A DNA stretch of 64,000 bases from JBKHAJ01 sp964641125 (GTDB taxonomy: Bacteria; Spirochaetota; Spirochaetia; SPDA01; CAZSGZ01). Each line of letters begins with the position of its first letter. Positions within the stretch are counted from its first letter, which is position 1. This document shows, piece by piece, positions 50,041-59,208 of this stretch. Made by a program: the position numbers and the translations under genes. The stretch is taken from contig CAZXMO010000002.1 of assembly GCA_964641125.1 (NCBI GenBank), positions 43,559-107,558 of the forward strand. The letters are read 5' to 3'. The notes below the pieces were generated by a model. That model saw nothing but the letters and a program-made list of their open reading frames with translations, was not told where the DNA came from and searched no databases.

Positions 50041-50838
50041 ATGAAGGCACGAAACCGGAGGATTTCTTTCGCAGTCCTCAATCTCTTGGGATACTTCGGA
50101 ACAGTTGTAGTCAACGCCCTGGCTAATTCTCTGCCCATCAACGGCAGAGCGACCGGCGAGCTGTCCGATATGTACCCGAACCTCTTTGTTCCCGCGGGTC
50201 TTACCTTTTCTATTTGGGGGGTCATATACATCCTCTTGGGCCTGTTCACGGTGTACGGCTTCATTTCCGCGATCAGGAAAGATCCGGGAAAATCGGAGTT
50301 TATAGACCGGGTGGGAATTCTCTTCTTCATAGCCTCCGCCGCGAATATCGGGTGGATTTTTCTGTGGCACTACATGTACGTCGGATTCTCCCTCATCGCC
50401 ATGACGGTTCTGCTTGTCAGCCTCTTGGGAATCTACCTCCGGTTAGGAATAGGTAAACAACGGATGCGCCGGCTGGTGACCGCCTTCGCGGCTATCCCCT
50501 TCAGCGTGTACCTCGGATGGATAACCATCGCCACGGTCGCCAACGTAACCGCCCTCCTCGTGGATATCGGCTGGCAGGGATGGGGACTCCACCAGGCCGC
50601 CTGGACTATTATCGTGCTGGCGGCGGCCTTCTTTATAGCCCTCCTCGTGCTCCTGACTCGGGGAGACCTCTATTATACTTTGGTAGTCGAATGGGCTTTC
50701 TTAGGGATCCTCATCAAGCGGGTCCGGGTCGATGCTGAGCTTCGTATGGGGATACTACTTACCTTAGGCCTTTGCATGGGACTTCTCTTTCTGGTTATGG
50801 TGGTCCAGGGATTCCGCAGGCGTCTCTACGTACCGTAA
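50041..50838 (+). CDS. Multi-pass membrane protein, TspO/MBR-like
   Basis: 265 residues with about seven hydrophobic helices. The segment NLFVPAGLTFSIWGVIYILL is characteristic of a TspO/MBR-related subgroup often labelled tryptophan-rich sensory protein. Classic TspO is about 160 residues with five helices, so this is a longer relative. Ligand unknown. ATG at 50041 is preferred because AAGGAG lies 5 nt upstream; a GTG two codons earlier overlaps that site. Confidence 0.8.
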   Translation: MKARNRRISFAVLNLLGYFGTVVVNALANSLPINGRATGELSDMYPNLFVPAGLTFSIWGVIYILLGLFTVYGFISAIRKDPGKSEFIDRVGILFFIASAANIGWIFLWHYMYVGFSLIAMTVLLVSLLGIYLRLGIGKQRMRRLVTAFAAIPFSVYLGWITIATVANVTALLVDIGWQGWGLHQAAWTIIVLAAAFFIALLVLLTRGDLYYTLVVEWAFLGILIKRVRVDAELRMGILLTLGLCMGLLFLVMVVQGFRRRLYVP

Positions 50839-52935
50839 TCAACGGGGCGGTAGCTGCGCCTCGAGGCGTTCTTCGAACGCCTCGAGATCGTAGGCGGGAA
50901 GACCGCAGGTGAAGCCGGTGCATACGAAGGCCGCGCTCTTTCCGGCATCGGCGGGATAATCGGCGGTGAAGGGGGCGAGCCGGGCGAGGAGCTCCGCGTT
51001 TTCGGAACTCTTCTTGATGACCACCGAGAAGGGGAGATAGCGGCCGTTTACCGCCTCTTCGAACCGTCCGGTGTCCTCCCCCGCGAGGAGGATCTCCTTT
51101 CCTCCGGCGGGCATGAGCATGGTGCCCGCGAGCATCATGGGGAACCCCCACGGGTACTGGTCGATCGAGCCCCCGAAGGCCCGGAAGAGGTCTTCAGCGC
51201 GGTCCCGGTAATCGGTCGTCCCGGTCATCTTGTAGAGGATGAGGAGGTTCTCCATCATCACCGAGTTCCCCGAGGGGATCGCCGAATCGGTTGCCTCCTT
51301 CTCCCGGACCGGAAGATCCTCCTGATACACCGGAGTCAGGTAGTATCCGCCGTCGACGGTATCGAGGAAGTGCTCATTACAATAGGCGGTCAATTGGACC
51401 GCGGCTTCGAGATACACCAGGTCGAAGGTGGCACGGTAGAGCTCGAGGAGGCCGGAGGTAAAAAAGGCGTAATCGGTAAGGGTTCCGGGGATTCCCGCCT
51501 CCCCTAAGCGGTAGCGGTGCAGGAGGAGGCCGTCGTGCATCTTCATCTTTTCCAGAAAAAAATGGGCGCACCCCTCGGCGGTCCGGATATACTCCGGATT
51601 ATCGAAGGCCCGACCGGCCCGGGCGAAGGCCTCGATAGTCAGGCCGTTCCAGTCGGTGAGTATTTTGTCGTCGAGATGGGGGCGGACCCGATGTTCCCGT
51701 GTTTCGAAGAGCCGTTTCCGGACCGTCTCGCCGTCCGGTGAGGGCGGCGAGTTTTCGCCGGTAAAGAGGATGTTGTCTCCCGGCTTTATTCCATGGACCC
51801 GGTCGGTGTAGTTCCCCTGCGGCTCGAGGTTGTAGTATACGGCCCATTCCGCGATATCGTCCCTTCCTTCGAGGGCTTTTTCGAACTCCGCCATCGACCA
51901 GAGGTAGTACTTTCCCTCCACCCCCTCGCTGTCGGCGTCCTCGGCGGAGTAGAACCCGCCCTCAGGGGAGAGCATATCCCGTTCGAGGTACGTGAGGACC
52001 TCCTCCGCCGTCCGGCGGTATCCTTCCCTTCCGGTCGCCTGGAAGGCCTCGGTGTAGGCTAGGACCAACAGGGCTTGGTCGTAGAGCATCTTTTCGAAGT
52101 GGGGGACCTTCCACTCCCGGTCGGTGGAATAGCGATGGAAACCGAAACCGAGGTGATCGTAGATCCCTCCCCTCCGCATCGAGACGAGGGTCTGTTCCGC
52201 CATCCGGAGGGGTTTAGGTTTCCCCGATAATCGGTGGTACCTGAGCAGGAAGAGGAGGTTATGGGGCTGGGGAAACTTCGGTTCGGTCCCGAACCCCGCA
52301 TGCGCGGTATCGAAGCGGTCGCTCAGGAAGGTGAAGGCCCTTTCCGCGGCGGAATCGAAGAAGGTGAAATCGTCTTCACCGGACAAGTCCAGGGCCGCCG
52401 GGTGCGGTTTTCCGCCGGACCCCTCTCTGATCGCGTCGAGGACGTCTTGACCGGTCGCCTCGATCTGCCTTCTCTTCCTCTTCCAGGCCTCCTCGATCCG
52501 GGGAATGAGATCGAGCATTCCGGTGTTGAACGCAGAGGTCTCCTTGGGAATATAGGTGGCCGCGAAGAAGGGTTTTCCCTCGGGGGTGAGGATTACATTG
52601 AGGGGCCATCCTCCCGCCTGACGGAGGACCTGTGCTGCGTCCATGTAGAGGCTATCGATGTCGGGCCGCTCCTCCCGGTCCACCTTGATCGAAACAAACA
52701 CCCGGTTCATGAGCTCGGCTACATCCCGGTCCTCGAAGGATTCCCGCTCCATCACATGGCACCAGTGACAGGTGGAATAGCCGATGGAGAGGAAGATGGG
52801 TTTATCCTCGCTCCGGGCCTTCTGGAAGGGTTCGTCCCCCCAGGGATACCAGTCCACGGGATTATCGGCGTGCTGCCGAAGGTAGGGACTCGGTTCCGAT
52901 GCCAGACGATTTCGTCCTCCGCCGCGGGTGTTCAT
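50839..52935 (-). CDS. DUF255 thioredoxin-like protein (YyaL/SSP411 family)
   Basis: 698 residues, full family length. The N-terminal thioredoxin-like domain has PSPYLRQHADNPVDWYPWG and IGYSTCHWCHVMERESFED (CxxC = CHWC). The remainder is an alpha/alpha-barrel resembling glycoside hydrolase or GlcNAc epimerase folds (ILTDWNGLTIEAFARAGRAF). Family function is not established. ATG at 52935 has AGGAGG 7 nt upstream; a start 21 nt earlier lacks one. Its stop lies directly against the stop of the convergent TspO-like gene. Confidence 0.93.
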   Translation of the reverse strand: MNTRGGGRNRLASEPSPYLRQHADNPVDWYPWGDEPFQKARSEDKPIFLSIGYSTCHWCHVMERESFEDRDVAELMNRVFVSIKVDREERPDIDSLYMDAAQVLRQAGGWPLNVILTPEGKPFFAATYIPKETSAFNTGMLDLIPRIEEAWKRKRRQIEATGQDVLDAIREGSGGKPHPAALDLSGEDDFTFFDSAAERAFTFLSDRFDTAHAGFGTEPKFPQPHNLLFLLRYHRLSGKPKPLRMAEQTLVSMRRGGIYDHLGFGFHRYSTDREWKVPHFEKMLYDQALLVLAYTEAFQATGREGYRRTAEEVLTYLERDMLSPEGGFYSAEDADSEGVEGKYYLWSMAEFEKALEGRDDIAEWAVYYNLEPQGNYTDRVHGIKPGDNILFTGENSPPSPDGETVRKRLFETREHRVRPHLDDKILTDWNGLTIEAFARAGRAFDNPEYIRTAEGCAHFFLEKMKMHDGLLLHRYRLGEAGIPGTLTDYAFFTSGLLELYRATFDLVYLEAAVQLTAYCNEHFLDTVDGGYYLTPVYQEDLPVREKEATDSAIPSGNSVMMENLLILYKMTGTTDYRDRAEDLFRAFGGSIDQYPWGFPMMLAGTMLMPAGGKEILLAGEDTGRFEEAVNGRYLPFSVVIKKSSENAELLARLAPFTADYPADAGKSAAFVCTGFTCGLPAYDLEAFEERLEAQLPPR

Positions 52936-52982
52936 GGTACATCCTCCTATAACCAAAATACTTAAACCCGGAGAGAAAAGAA

Positions 52983-53192
52983 AGGGGAACGATTTTGATG
53001 CAGGCGAAGGATGTAAACGGCTTTCGTCTCGGATTTGNNNNNNNNNNNNNNNNNNNNNNNNNNNNNNNNNNNNNNNNNNNNNNNNNNNNNNNNNNNNNNN
53101 NNNNNNNNNNNNNNNNNNNNNNNNNNNNNNNNNNNNNAGGGGAACGATTTTGATGCAGGCGAAGGATGTAAACGGCTTTCGTCTCGGATTTG
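52983..53192. repeat. False gap: 100 N flanked by the same 55 bp
   Basis: The 55 bp at 52983-53037 recur exactly at 53138-53192, with 100 N between. Two contig ends overlapping by one k-mer length, scaffolded instead of merged, would give this. The true sequence probably has one copy and no gap. It lies between the DUF255 gene and the convergent end of the asparagine synthetase gene, so no gene is affected. Confidence 0.85.
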
Positions 53193-53210
53193 CTCAGTCG
53201 GGCTGATCCG

Positions 53211-54686
53211 TTATTTATTCGGGTCCCACCGTCCGACCAGCTTTTCGAACTGCAGCCCGGGGAACTTCTCCTTGAATATCTCGTAGTACCACAGCTCCTT
53301 CGGGGAATTGAGATAGTAGCCCCCCGGTGTCTTCCGGGTGTGCTCGTTGAACTTCTCGTTGTATCCCTTCCCTTCGGCTATCTCGTCCATGACGGTGTCG
53401 GTTCCCGTTCCCGCGGAGAACCGGAGCTTGACCCGCTTGTAGATCTTGTCAGGGAGGAGGTCCTTGAAGGCTTCCCGCAATATCCACTTCTCGATGAGCT
53501 CGCCCTTCTCGTTCCGGTGGATCTTCCAGCGGACGGGCACCTGAAGGGCGAAGGCGATTACCTCGTTGTCGATGAAGGGGGTCCGGTAGTTCAGGCTGTT
53601 CCCCATCATTCCCCGGTCCAAGCGCTGAACCGCGGTGTTATAGGCGATCTCGACGAGCTTGTGCATCATCTTGAGGCGCTCGTACTCGGTGGGGAGATCC
53701 TTGAGGAGATGGTACCCTCCGAAGAGCTCGTCTCCTCCCTCGCCGCTGAAGACGCAGTTAGTGTCCTTCGCGGCAAGGGCCGAGGCGTTCAGGTTCGAGA
53801 TGGCCCCGCTGATGCAGTCTTCGTCGAAGGATTCGAGCTTCCATACCGCCTCGGGAACCATCTCGGCGATCTCCACGGCGGAAAAGTGGTACACCTTGTG
53901 TTCCACTCCGAGGTGACCGGCCATGAGAGCGGCATTTTCCAGGTCCGGGGCGTTTCCGCCCTTGACTCCCACGGTGAAGGCGGGTATCCCCGGCTTGATC
54001 TCGTTAGCGATGGCCGCGATGATCGAGCTGTCGAGTCCGCCGCTCAAGAGCATTCCGCCCAAAGCGCCGTCGGCCATCCGCTTTTCCACCGACCGGAACA
54101 AGATTTCCTTGAGCTTCTTTGCCGCCGCTTCCGGGGTCGAGGGCATTTCTACCTCGGGATAACGGACGACGTACCCGTTAACCCCCGATTCGGACGAAAA
54201 AACCGTCTGTGGATTGAGCTCCCAAACCTCTTCGGCGATTCCGACTAAGGCCTTCATTTCGGAAGAGAAGATGTAGGTCCCTTCGGATGTCTTCCCATAG
54301 AAAAGAGGCCTGACTCCCACCGGTCCGCGGGCAAGAATCAGCTCGGTTCCGTTCCACACCGCGCAGGCGAAAACACCGTCCAAGTATCCGGGAAAAATCT
54401 TTCCGTGCTCGAGATAGAGCTCGAGGGCGACTTCGGCGTCGTTCTTCCCTTCGCTCCGTTCGTTGTATATTTCTCCGTCGAAAAAAAGAACCGTCTTTCC
54501 CGACCGGGCGAATCCGTTTCCCCTTGCTATACCTAAGTCCTGTGCTCCCACACCGCCGGAAAATCGGCCGTCCTTGTGGACCTCCCGATTGTCCGGACCC
54601 CGATGCTCCACGGTGTCGAGCATTCGGTCCGCGAGGGTGTCCTTCTCCGCTGAATCCGCGTATAGTACGCCGGCTATGCCTGCCAT
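53211..54686 (-). CDS. Asparagine synthetase B-like protein lacking the glutaminase Cys
   Basis: 491 residues. The N-terminal Ntn glutaminase domain is present (HRGPDNREVH; FDGEIYNE) but starts M-A-G-I instead of M-C-G-I, so the catalytic nucleophile Cys2 is replaced by Ala. The synthetase domain is intact: PP-loop LLSGGLDSSIIAAIA, SGEGGDELFGGYH and NYRTPFIDNEVIAFALQVP. It may use free ammonia to make Asn from Asp, or form another amide or beta-lactam-like bond. The start has AGGAGG, so the missing Cys is not a start-site error. Divergent from the radical SAM gene. Confidence 0.88.
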   Translation of the reverse strand: MAGIAGVLYADSAEKDTLADRMLDTVEHRGPDNREVHKDGRFSGGVGAQDLGIARGNGFARSGKTVLFFDGEIYNERSEGKNDAEVALELYLEHGKIFPGYLDGVFACAVWNGTELILARGPVGVRPLFYGKTSEGTYIFSSEMKALVGIAEEVWELNPQTVFSSESGVNGYVVRYPEVEMPSTPEAAAKKLKEILFRSVEKRMADGALGGMLLSGGLDSSIIAAIANEIKPGIPAFTVGVKGGNAPDLENAALMAGHLGVEHKVYHFSAVEIAEMVPEAVWKLESFDEDCISGAISNLNASALAAKDTNCVFSGEGGDELFGGYHLLKDLPTEYERLKMMHKLVEIAYNTAVQRLDRGMMGNSLNYRTPFIDNEVIAFALQVPVRWKIHRNEKGELIEKWILREAFKDLLPDKIYKRVKLRFSAGTGTDTVMDEIAEGKGYNEKFNEHTRKTPGGYYLNSPKELWYYEIFKEKFPGLQFEKLVGRWDPNK

Positions 54687-54884
54687 AGTTCCTCCTGTTG
54701 AACTTTTATTACTGATATACTACCAATACTAAAGGATTTAGGATCTTTCTGAAAGGGGGCGCTTCGGGGAGCCTACCGTCTGAAAAAACGTACTTTTTTA
54801 GAGAAACGGATGCAACCTTTTTGCACCCCCGCTGTCGTACAGGGTAAAGGCTTCGGAACTTCGAAGGCTTTACAAAACAATGGC

Positions 54885-54900
54885 TTTTCACTAGTGAAAA
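54885..54900. promoter_or_regulatory. 16 bp perfect palindrome, candidate operator
   Basis: TTTTCACTAGTGAAAA at 54885-54900 is a perfect inverted repeat, 34 nt upstream of the radical SAM ATG. A TTTACA -35-like hexamer (54869-54874) lies 17 bp before a weak -10 inside the palindrome. A dimeric repressor bound here would block transcription. The rest of the 248 bp intergenic region (54687-54934) holds the asparagine synthetase ribosome site and an AT-rich stretch. Confidence 0.5.
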
Positions 54901-54934
54901 AGTGGGAACAAGCCTGATAAATTGAGGATCAGCC

Positions 54935-56332
54935 ATGAAGATTGCACTCATCGAACCCATCCCCCGAACTAACTTGTATTTTTTCGTCGGTAAGCTTCCC
55001 CTTTTGGGGCCCCTCTACCTGGGGACCCTCCTCAAGCAGGCGGGTCACGAGGTAAAGGTCTTCAAGGAAGATTTTACCCGCATGTACAACGAGCGGAAGG
55101 ATGAGCTCCATCCCTATATCAGGGAAGCGGATATCGTCGGTCTTACCGCGGTTACCCACACGGTCCACCGGGCCTATCAGATAGCCGATGCAATCAAGCG
55201 GCAGTTTCCCGATAAGAAGGTGATTATGGGAGGGAACCATCCCTCCGCCCGGCCCGAAGAGGCCGCCCGGCACTGCGATCACGTCGTCGTCGGTGAGGCG
55301 GAGCCCAAAGTCCGGGAGATCTTCGAGAATCCTACGGAAAAGATCATCCGGGGAGCACGACCCGATATCAACGATCTCCCCATCCTCGATTTGAGCATCC
55401 TTCAGGACTACAAACGGAACGCCAGGAGCAAGTACCGGGATATCGCTCCCATGTCGGCCTCCCGGGGCTGTCCCCACGACTGTATCTTCTGCTCGGTGAC
55501 TCAGATGTTCGGAAGGAAGGTCCGGGTCAGAGACGCCGATCTGGTAATGGAAGAGTTCAAGATGCGCTACGACGAGGGCTACCGGTTTGCCTTCTTCTAT
55601 GACGATAACTTCGCTGCCGACAAGACTAAGACCAAGATCCTTCTGGAAAAGATGATCCGGGCCGATCTGGACTTCGAATGGTCGAGTCAATTCGATATTC
55701 ACGTGGCCCGGGACCCGGAGCTCCTCGAGATGCTGAAGCGTGCCAAATGCCGTACATTGTGGCTCGGGACCGAGTCGGTCAATCCCGAATCGCTCAAAGA
55801 TTACCACAAGAACCAGAGCGTGGAGATGGTCAAGGACTCTATCGCGAAGATCCGGGCGGCGGGAATGCGGACCCACTCCATGTTTATCTTAGGCGCGGAC
55901 AGCGATACCGAGGAATCGATCATGGAGACCGTACGTTTCGCTAAGGAATGCGGGACCGAAACCGCCCAGTTCTCGGTACTCTATCCGATCCCGGGGACCG
56001 AACTCTACGATAATCTCCAGGCTCAGAACCGGATCTTCGTCGACGACTGGAAGTACTTCGACGGAAGCCATTCGGTGGTTATTCCCAAGAATCTGACCCC
56101 GCTGAAGCTCCAGAAGCTCTCTATACGCTGTTACAGGTCCTTTTACCGGACCAAGGGTCTCCTCCCCTGGCTGGGGACCCTGGCCGGCTTCATGGTATGG
56201 AAGCTTTTGGACCGGAAGTACATGCGTCACCTGCGCAGGGTCAGCAGGCCGTTGACCCTTACGAAACTCTCCGTCCGGAGAAGGGAAAAGCTCAAAGCTT
56301 TCGGTCCTTTGAACTGGCTTCCTGAAAAATAG
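54935..56332 (+). CDS. B12-binding radical SAM protein
   Basis: 465 residues. The N-terminal cobalamin-binding-type Rossmann domain (LLGPLYLGTLLKQAGHEVKV; IVGLTAVTHTVHRAYQIADA; VIMGGNHPSARPEEAARHCD) is followed by a radical SAM domain with the cluster motif SASRGCPHDCIFCS (CxxxCxxC) and downstream barrel elements (FAFFYDDNFAADKTK; LWLGTESVNPESLKDYHKNQ). The family includes methyltransferases, methylthiotransferase relatives and cyclases; the substrate cannot be told. Start ATG at 54935 has GAGG 7 nt upstream. Confidence 0.92.
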   Translation: MKIALIEPIPRTNLYFFVGKLPLLGPLYLGTLLKQAGHEVKVFKEDFTRMYNERKDELHPYIREADIVGLTAVTHTVHRAYQIADAIKRQFPDKKVIMGGNHPSARPEEAARHCDHVVVGEAEPKVREIFENPTEKIIRGARPDINDLPILDLSILQDYKRNARSKYRDIAPMSASRGCPHDCIFCSVTQMFGRKVRVRDADLVMEEFKMRYDEGYRFAFFYDDNFAADKTKTKILLEKMIRADLDFEWSSQFDIHVARDPELLEMLKRAKCRTLWLGTESVNPESLKDYHKNQSVEMVKDSIAKIRAAGMRTHSMFILGADSDTEESIMETVRFAKECGTETAQFSVLYPIPGTELYDNLQAQNRIFVDDWKYFDGSHSVVIPKNLTPLKLQKLSIRCYRSFYRTKGLLPWLGTLAGFMVWKLLDRKYMRHLRRVSRPLTLTKLSVRRREKLKAFGPLNWLPEK

Positions 56333-56386
56333 GCGTGTTTGCCCGGGGTGTCCCCTCTATCTATATTTGAGCAAGGAGGAGATACC

Positions 56387-56913
56387 ATGAAGACTATCGA
56401 GCTCGCAACCGGCAGCTCTATGCCCCAGCTGGGCTTAGGCACCTGGAAGCTCACCGGCGATGCCTGTGTGACCGCCTACTCACCCCTGGCCCGAAAAAGG
56501 GTTCTCGAAGACCAAACGTTGAGCTCTATCGGGGAAAACCACGGGAAGTCTCCCGCGCAGACGGCATTGCGGTGGCAGATCCAGCGTGGTGTAATCGTGA
56601 TCCCCANNNNNNNNNNNNNNNNNNNNNNNNNNNNNNNNNNNNNNNNNNNNNNNNNNNNNNNNNNNNNNNNNNNNNNNNNNNNNNNNNNNNNNNNNNNNNN
56701 NNNNNNCCCGCGCAGACGGCATTGCGGTGGCAGATCCAGCGTGGTGTAATCGTGATCCCCAAAGCCTCCTCCCTAGAGCACCTGCGGAATAACATGGATA
56801 TATTCGATTGGAGCCTGAGCGACGACGAGATGGACACTATCGACGGCATTGAAAAATCCAAGCATACGAGGATAATAGAGTCCGAAGCTGTGAATTTCAG
56901 CGAGGACGAATAA
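56387..56913 (+). pseudogene. Aldo/keto reductase with large internal deletion
   Basis: After removal of the false gap (100 N plus one 55 bp copy, 155 bp in total) the frame is continuous and encodes about 123 residues, against about 275-320 for the family. The first 26 residues match an AKR N-terminus (SSMPQLGLGTWKLTGDA). The sequence then jumps to the late part: TAYSPLARKRVLEDQTLSSI, GKSPAQTALRWQIQRGVIVI, PKASSLEHLRNNMDIF. The catalytic Asp, Tyr, Lys and His and half the barrel are missing, so it cannot be an active reductase. The join is in frame. It is either a real deletion or an assembly error. Confidence 0.82.
56552..56761. repeat. False gap: 100 N flanked by the same 55 bp, inside the AKR gene
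   Basis: The 55 bp at 56552-56606 recur exactly at 56707-56761. Deleting one copy and the N run restores the AKR reading frame, which strongly supports an assembly artefact. Confidence 0.92.
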
Positions 56914-56927
56914 ATTCTAAACCCACT

Positions 56928-57827
56928 ATGGAACGCCGATTACTGCTCCTGATCAATACCGTAAGCGGCCGCATCAGGCCGCCCCGTACTCTTCGTATCC
57001 TCCGCGGGGAGCTCGACCGGAGCGGAATCGACTACGATTGGTACACGAGCAAAGAGTTAGACGACCTCTCGATCCGTGCCGCCGCCGCCCCCGGTGAAGG
57101 ATTTACCGAGATACTCATCTGGGGAGGCGACGGGACTATTTCCCAGATAGCCGAGCAATTGATCGGCTCCGATGTCGTCCTCACAATTCTTCCCGGGGGA
57201 ACGGGAAATATCCTGGCCCGCTATCTAAACATGCCCATGAACCTCCGCAGGGCCGCCCGGAGCATGATCGAGAGCACGGAGGTCCGCACTATGGACGGTC
57301 TCGAGGTCGGAGGCAGGACCTATTTCCTCAACATAAGCGTGGGGCTGAGCTCTCTGACTATCACCCAGCTCAAAAGCAGGGCCAAGCGGATCTTCGGACT
57401 CTTAAGCTACGTAGGGGGGCTCCTGGTCCACTTCTTCCGTCTCGAACCGATGGACTTTTGCGTTCACGCCGACGGAAGCACCTATACCGTCCGGGGGCGG
57501 GAACTCATCCTCTGCAACGCTGGATTCATGAAGACCCCGGTGGCCCCGGTCTTCCGGGGGAGCGACCCCTTCGACGGGAAGATGGAGTGCTACATCATGA
57601 CCGTCGAGACCGCGGGAGATTTTCTCGCCATGATATTCGACGTCCTCTCGGGGAGCTTGAAGCGGGCGGACCGGTATCTGTGGAAGGCCGTCTTTTCCCG
57701 GGAGCTATCCATCGACGGACTCCCGAAGCTCCCCATTCAGGCTGACGGGGATAAGATTACCCCTGGAAGGCTCGCCGTCCGCATACGCCCCGGGGCGGTG
57801 AGGATTCGGGTGCCGCGCCCGAATTGA
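56928..57827 (+). CDS. Diacylglycerol/lipid kinase family protein (YegS/BmrU-like)
   Basis: 299 residues. N-terminal kinase domain: LLLINTVSGRI, GGDGTISQIAEQLI (the GGDGT nucleotide-binding motif) and LPGGTGNILARYLNMP. The C-terminal beta-sandwich ends with KLPIQADGDKI, typical of the family (D-G-D/E motif). It phosphorylates a lipid such as diacylglycerol or a sphingoid base at the membrane. Starts 15 bp after the AKR fragment with no obvious ribosome site. Confidence 0.92.
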   Translation: MERRLLLLINTVSGRIRPPRTLRILRGELDRSGIDYDWYTSKELDDLSIRAAAAPGEGFTEILIWGGDGTISQIAEQLIGSDVVLTILPGGTGNILARYLNMPMNLRRAARSMIESTEVRTMDGLEVGGRTYFLNISVGLSSLTITQLKSRAKRIFGLLSYVGGLLVHFFRLEPMDFCVHADGSTYTVRGRELILCNAGFMKTPVAPVFRGSDPFDGKMECYIMTVETAGDFLAMIFDVLSGSLKRADRYLWKAVFSRELSIDGLPKLPIQADGDKITPGRLAVRIRPGAVRIRVPRPN

Positions 57828-57862
57828 CACGTCGGGCAGATTTGTTTTTAACTGACGATACC

Positions 57863-58828
57863 ATGAAAAACCAATTCCGCGGCCCGAACGGTCTGAAAGA
57901 GCTCGTATTTATTTTCCTCATCGTCATCTCTATGGGCTTTTGGGGCGGGGCCTGGTCCTCGGCGAAGGCGATAAGCGGGCTCGTTTCGTCTCAGACTATC
58001 GTTCTCTTCAGGTTTATATTCGCGACCATGGCTATCGCCCCGCTAATCTTCATCTTCAAACAAAGCTTCCATATCGGAACTCGGGGACTGGTGTGGACAC
58101 TTTTCGGCGCCGCCCTGTTCGCTGCGTACAACCAGCTTTTTTTTATGGGGATCGAAACCGGGCTCGCCGGAGCGGGCGGGGTCCTGGTCACCACCACTAA
58201 TCCGATCTTTACATATATTATAAGCGCCTTCTTTATCCGCAAGCGGATGCCCCTGTTAGCCGTCGTCGGACTCGCCCTGGGATTTTCCGGGGGATTCCTC
58301 ATGCTCCGGCTATGGACCTTCGACGCCTCGGAGATTCTCCGCTTCGGGAACGGCCTCTTCCTGATCTCATCGGTGGTATGGGCCTCGGTCACCGTCGTGA
58401 GCGGCCACACCCAGAAGACGGTCCCCTTCGCGGCATACATGTTCTACTTCTACCTCTTCGCCACCATATTCAGCGTTCCCTTCTCACTCTACGCCGGGGA
58501 CACCGGCGCGGTCTTTTCCCAGGGGGGCTTTTTCTGGCTCAACCTGCTGTATTTGAGCTTTCTCGCCATGGCCTTCTCCGCAACCATCTACTTCATCGCC
58601 TCGGGAAAGCTCGGCAGCCGCCGGGCGAGCAATTTCGTATTCCTCGTCCCCGTCTTCGCGGTGCTGTTCAGCTTTCTCTTTTTAGGCGAGATCCCGACAT
58701 GGAACACAGTGGTCGGCGGGGCCTTGGCCATGGCGGCGGTATATATTCTCAACAGCAGGAGAGCGACTGCGGCTCCGGCGGGAGAGGCTGACGATATGGG
58801 CTTGGAATCAATTGTCAGCGACAGATAA
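57863..58828 (+). CDS. EamA/DMT-family transporter
   Basis: 321 residues with ten predicted helices in two EamA repeats: ISMGFWGGAWSSAKAISG and FFMGIETGLAGAGGVLVTTT early, then FLAMAFSATIYFIASGKLGS and FVFLVPVFAVLFSFLFLGEI late. The family exports metabolites and drugs; substrate unknown. ATG at 57863 is preferred; a TTG overlapping the previous stop (57824) would add 13 polar residues. Probably co-transcribed with the lipid kinase. Confidence 0.92.
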   Translation: MKNQFRGPNGLKELVFIFLIVISMGFWGGAWSSAKAISGLVSSQTIVLFRFIFATMAIAPLIFIFKQSFHIGTRGLVWTLFGAALFAAYNQLFFMGIETGLAGAGGVLVTTTNPIFTYIISAFFIRKRMPLLAVVGLALGFSGGFLMLRLWTFDASEILRFGNGLFLISSVVWASVTVVSGHTQKTVPFAAYMFYFYLFATIFSVPFSLYAGDTGAVFSQGGFFWLNLLYLSFLAMAFSATIYFIASGKLGSRRASNFVFLVPVFAVLFSFLFLGEIPTWNTVVGGALAMAAVYILNSRRATAAPAGEADDMGLESIVSDR

Positions 58829-58920
58829 AGCCGTACCTCCTCATCTGTTTCTCTATGGCTTTTGAGCAGGAGATCTCGGCAATACTTTTATAATAATTCT
58901 CTTTCCTGTATATTTTCCCT

Positions 58921-59208
58921 ATGGGCGTGTATCTGGATAATGCGGCTACATCTTGGCCTAAACCGAAAGATGTATACCGCAGGATGAGGAAATATCTATC
59001 ACATTGCGGGGGCAACCCCGGAAGATCAGGGCACGGAAAGGCCATCGAAGCTGCCCGCACGGTTCTCGAGGCTCGGGAATTAGTAGCGTCGCTCTTCTCG
59101 ATCGATGATCCCTCGCATGTAATTTTTACGAAAAACGCAACAGGCCGCCGCGGTTTCATGTTTCCGTGCCGGTTCCTTCGAGCATTCTCCGCAGTCTCTC
59201 GATTGTAA
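58921..59208 (+). pseudogene. Cysteine desulfurase (class V aminotransferase), N-terminal fragment, copy 1
   Basis: About 75 residues match the N-terminus of a SufS/NifS-type cysteine desulfurase: MGVYLDNAATSWPKPKDVYR, HCGGNPGRSGHGKAIEAART and SLFSIDDPSHVIFTKNATG. Then homology stops, about 14 bp before the 3' end of the convergent DUF72 fragment, and the frame runs on into its antisense. The PLP lysine and all later parts are absent. A TATATT hexamer lies 6 nt before the ATG, as in copy 2, so the promoter region was copied too. Confidence 0.82.

Noticed and set aside
52983..53192. 55 bp direct repeats as insertion-site duplications or attachment sites
   Set aside because: They flank an N-run with nothing between, and the same length occurs at a second gap; k-mer overlap explains both.
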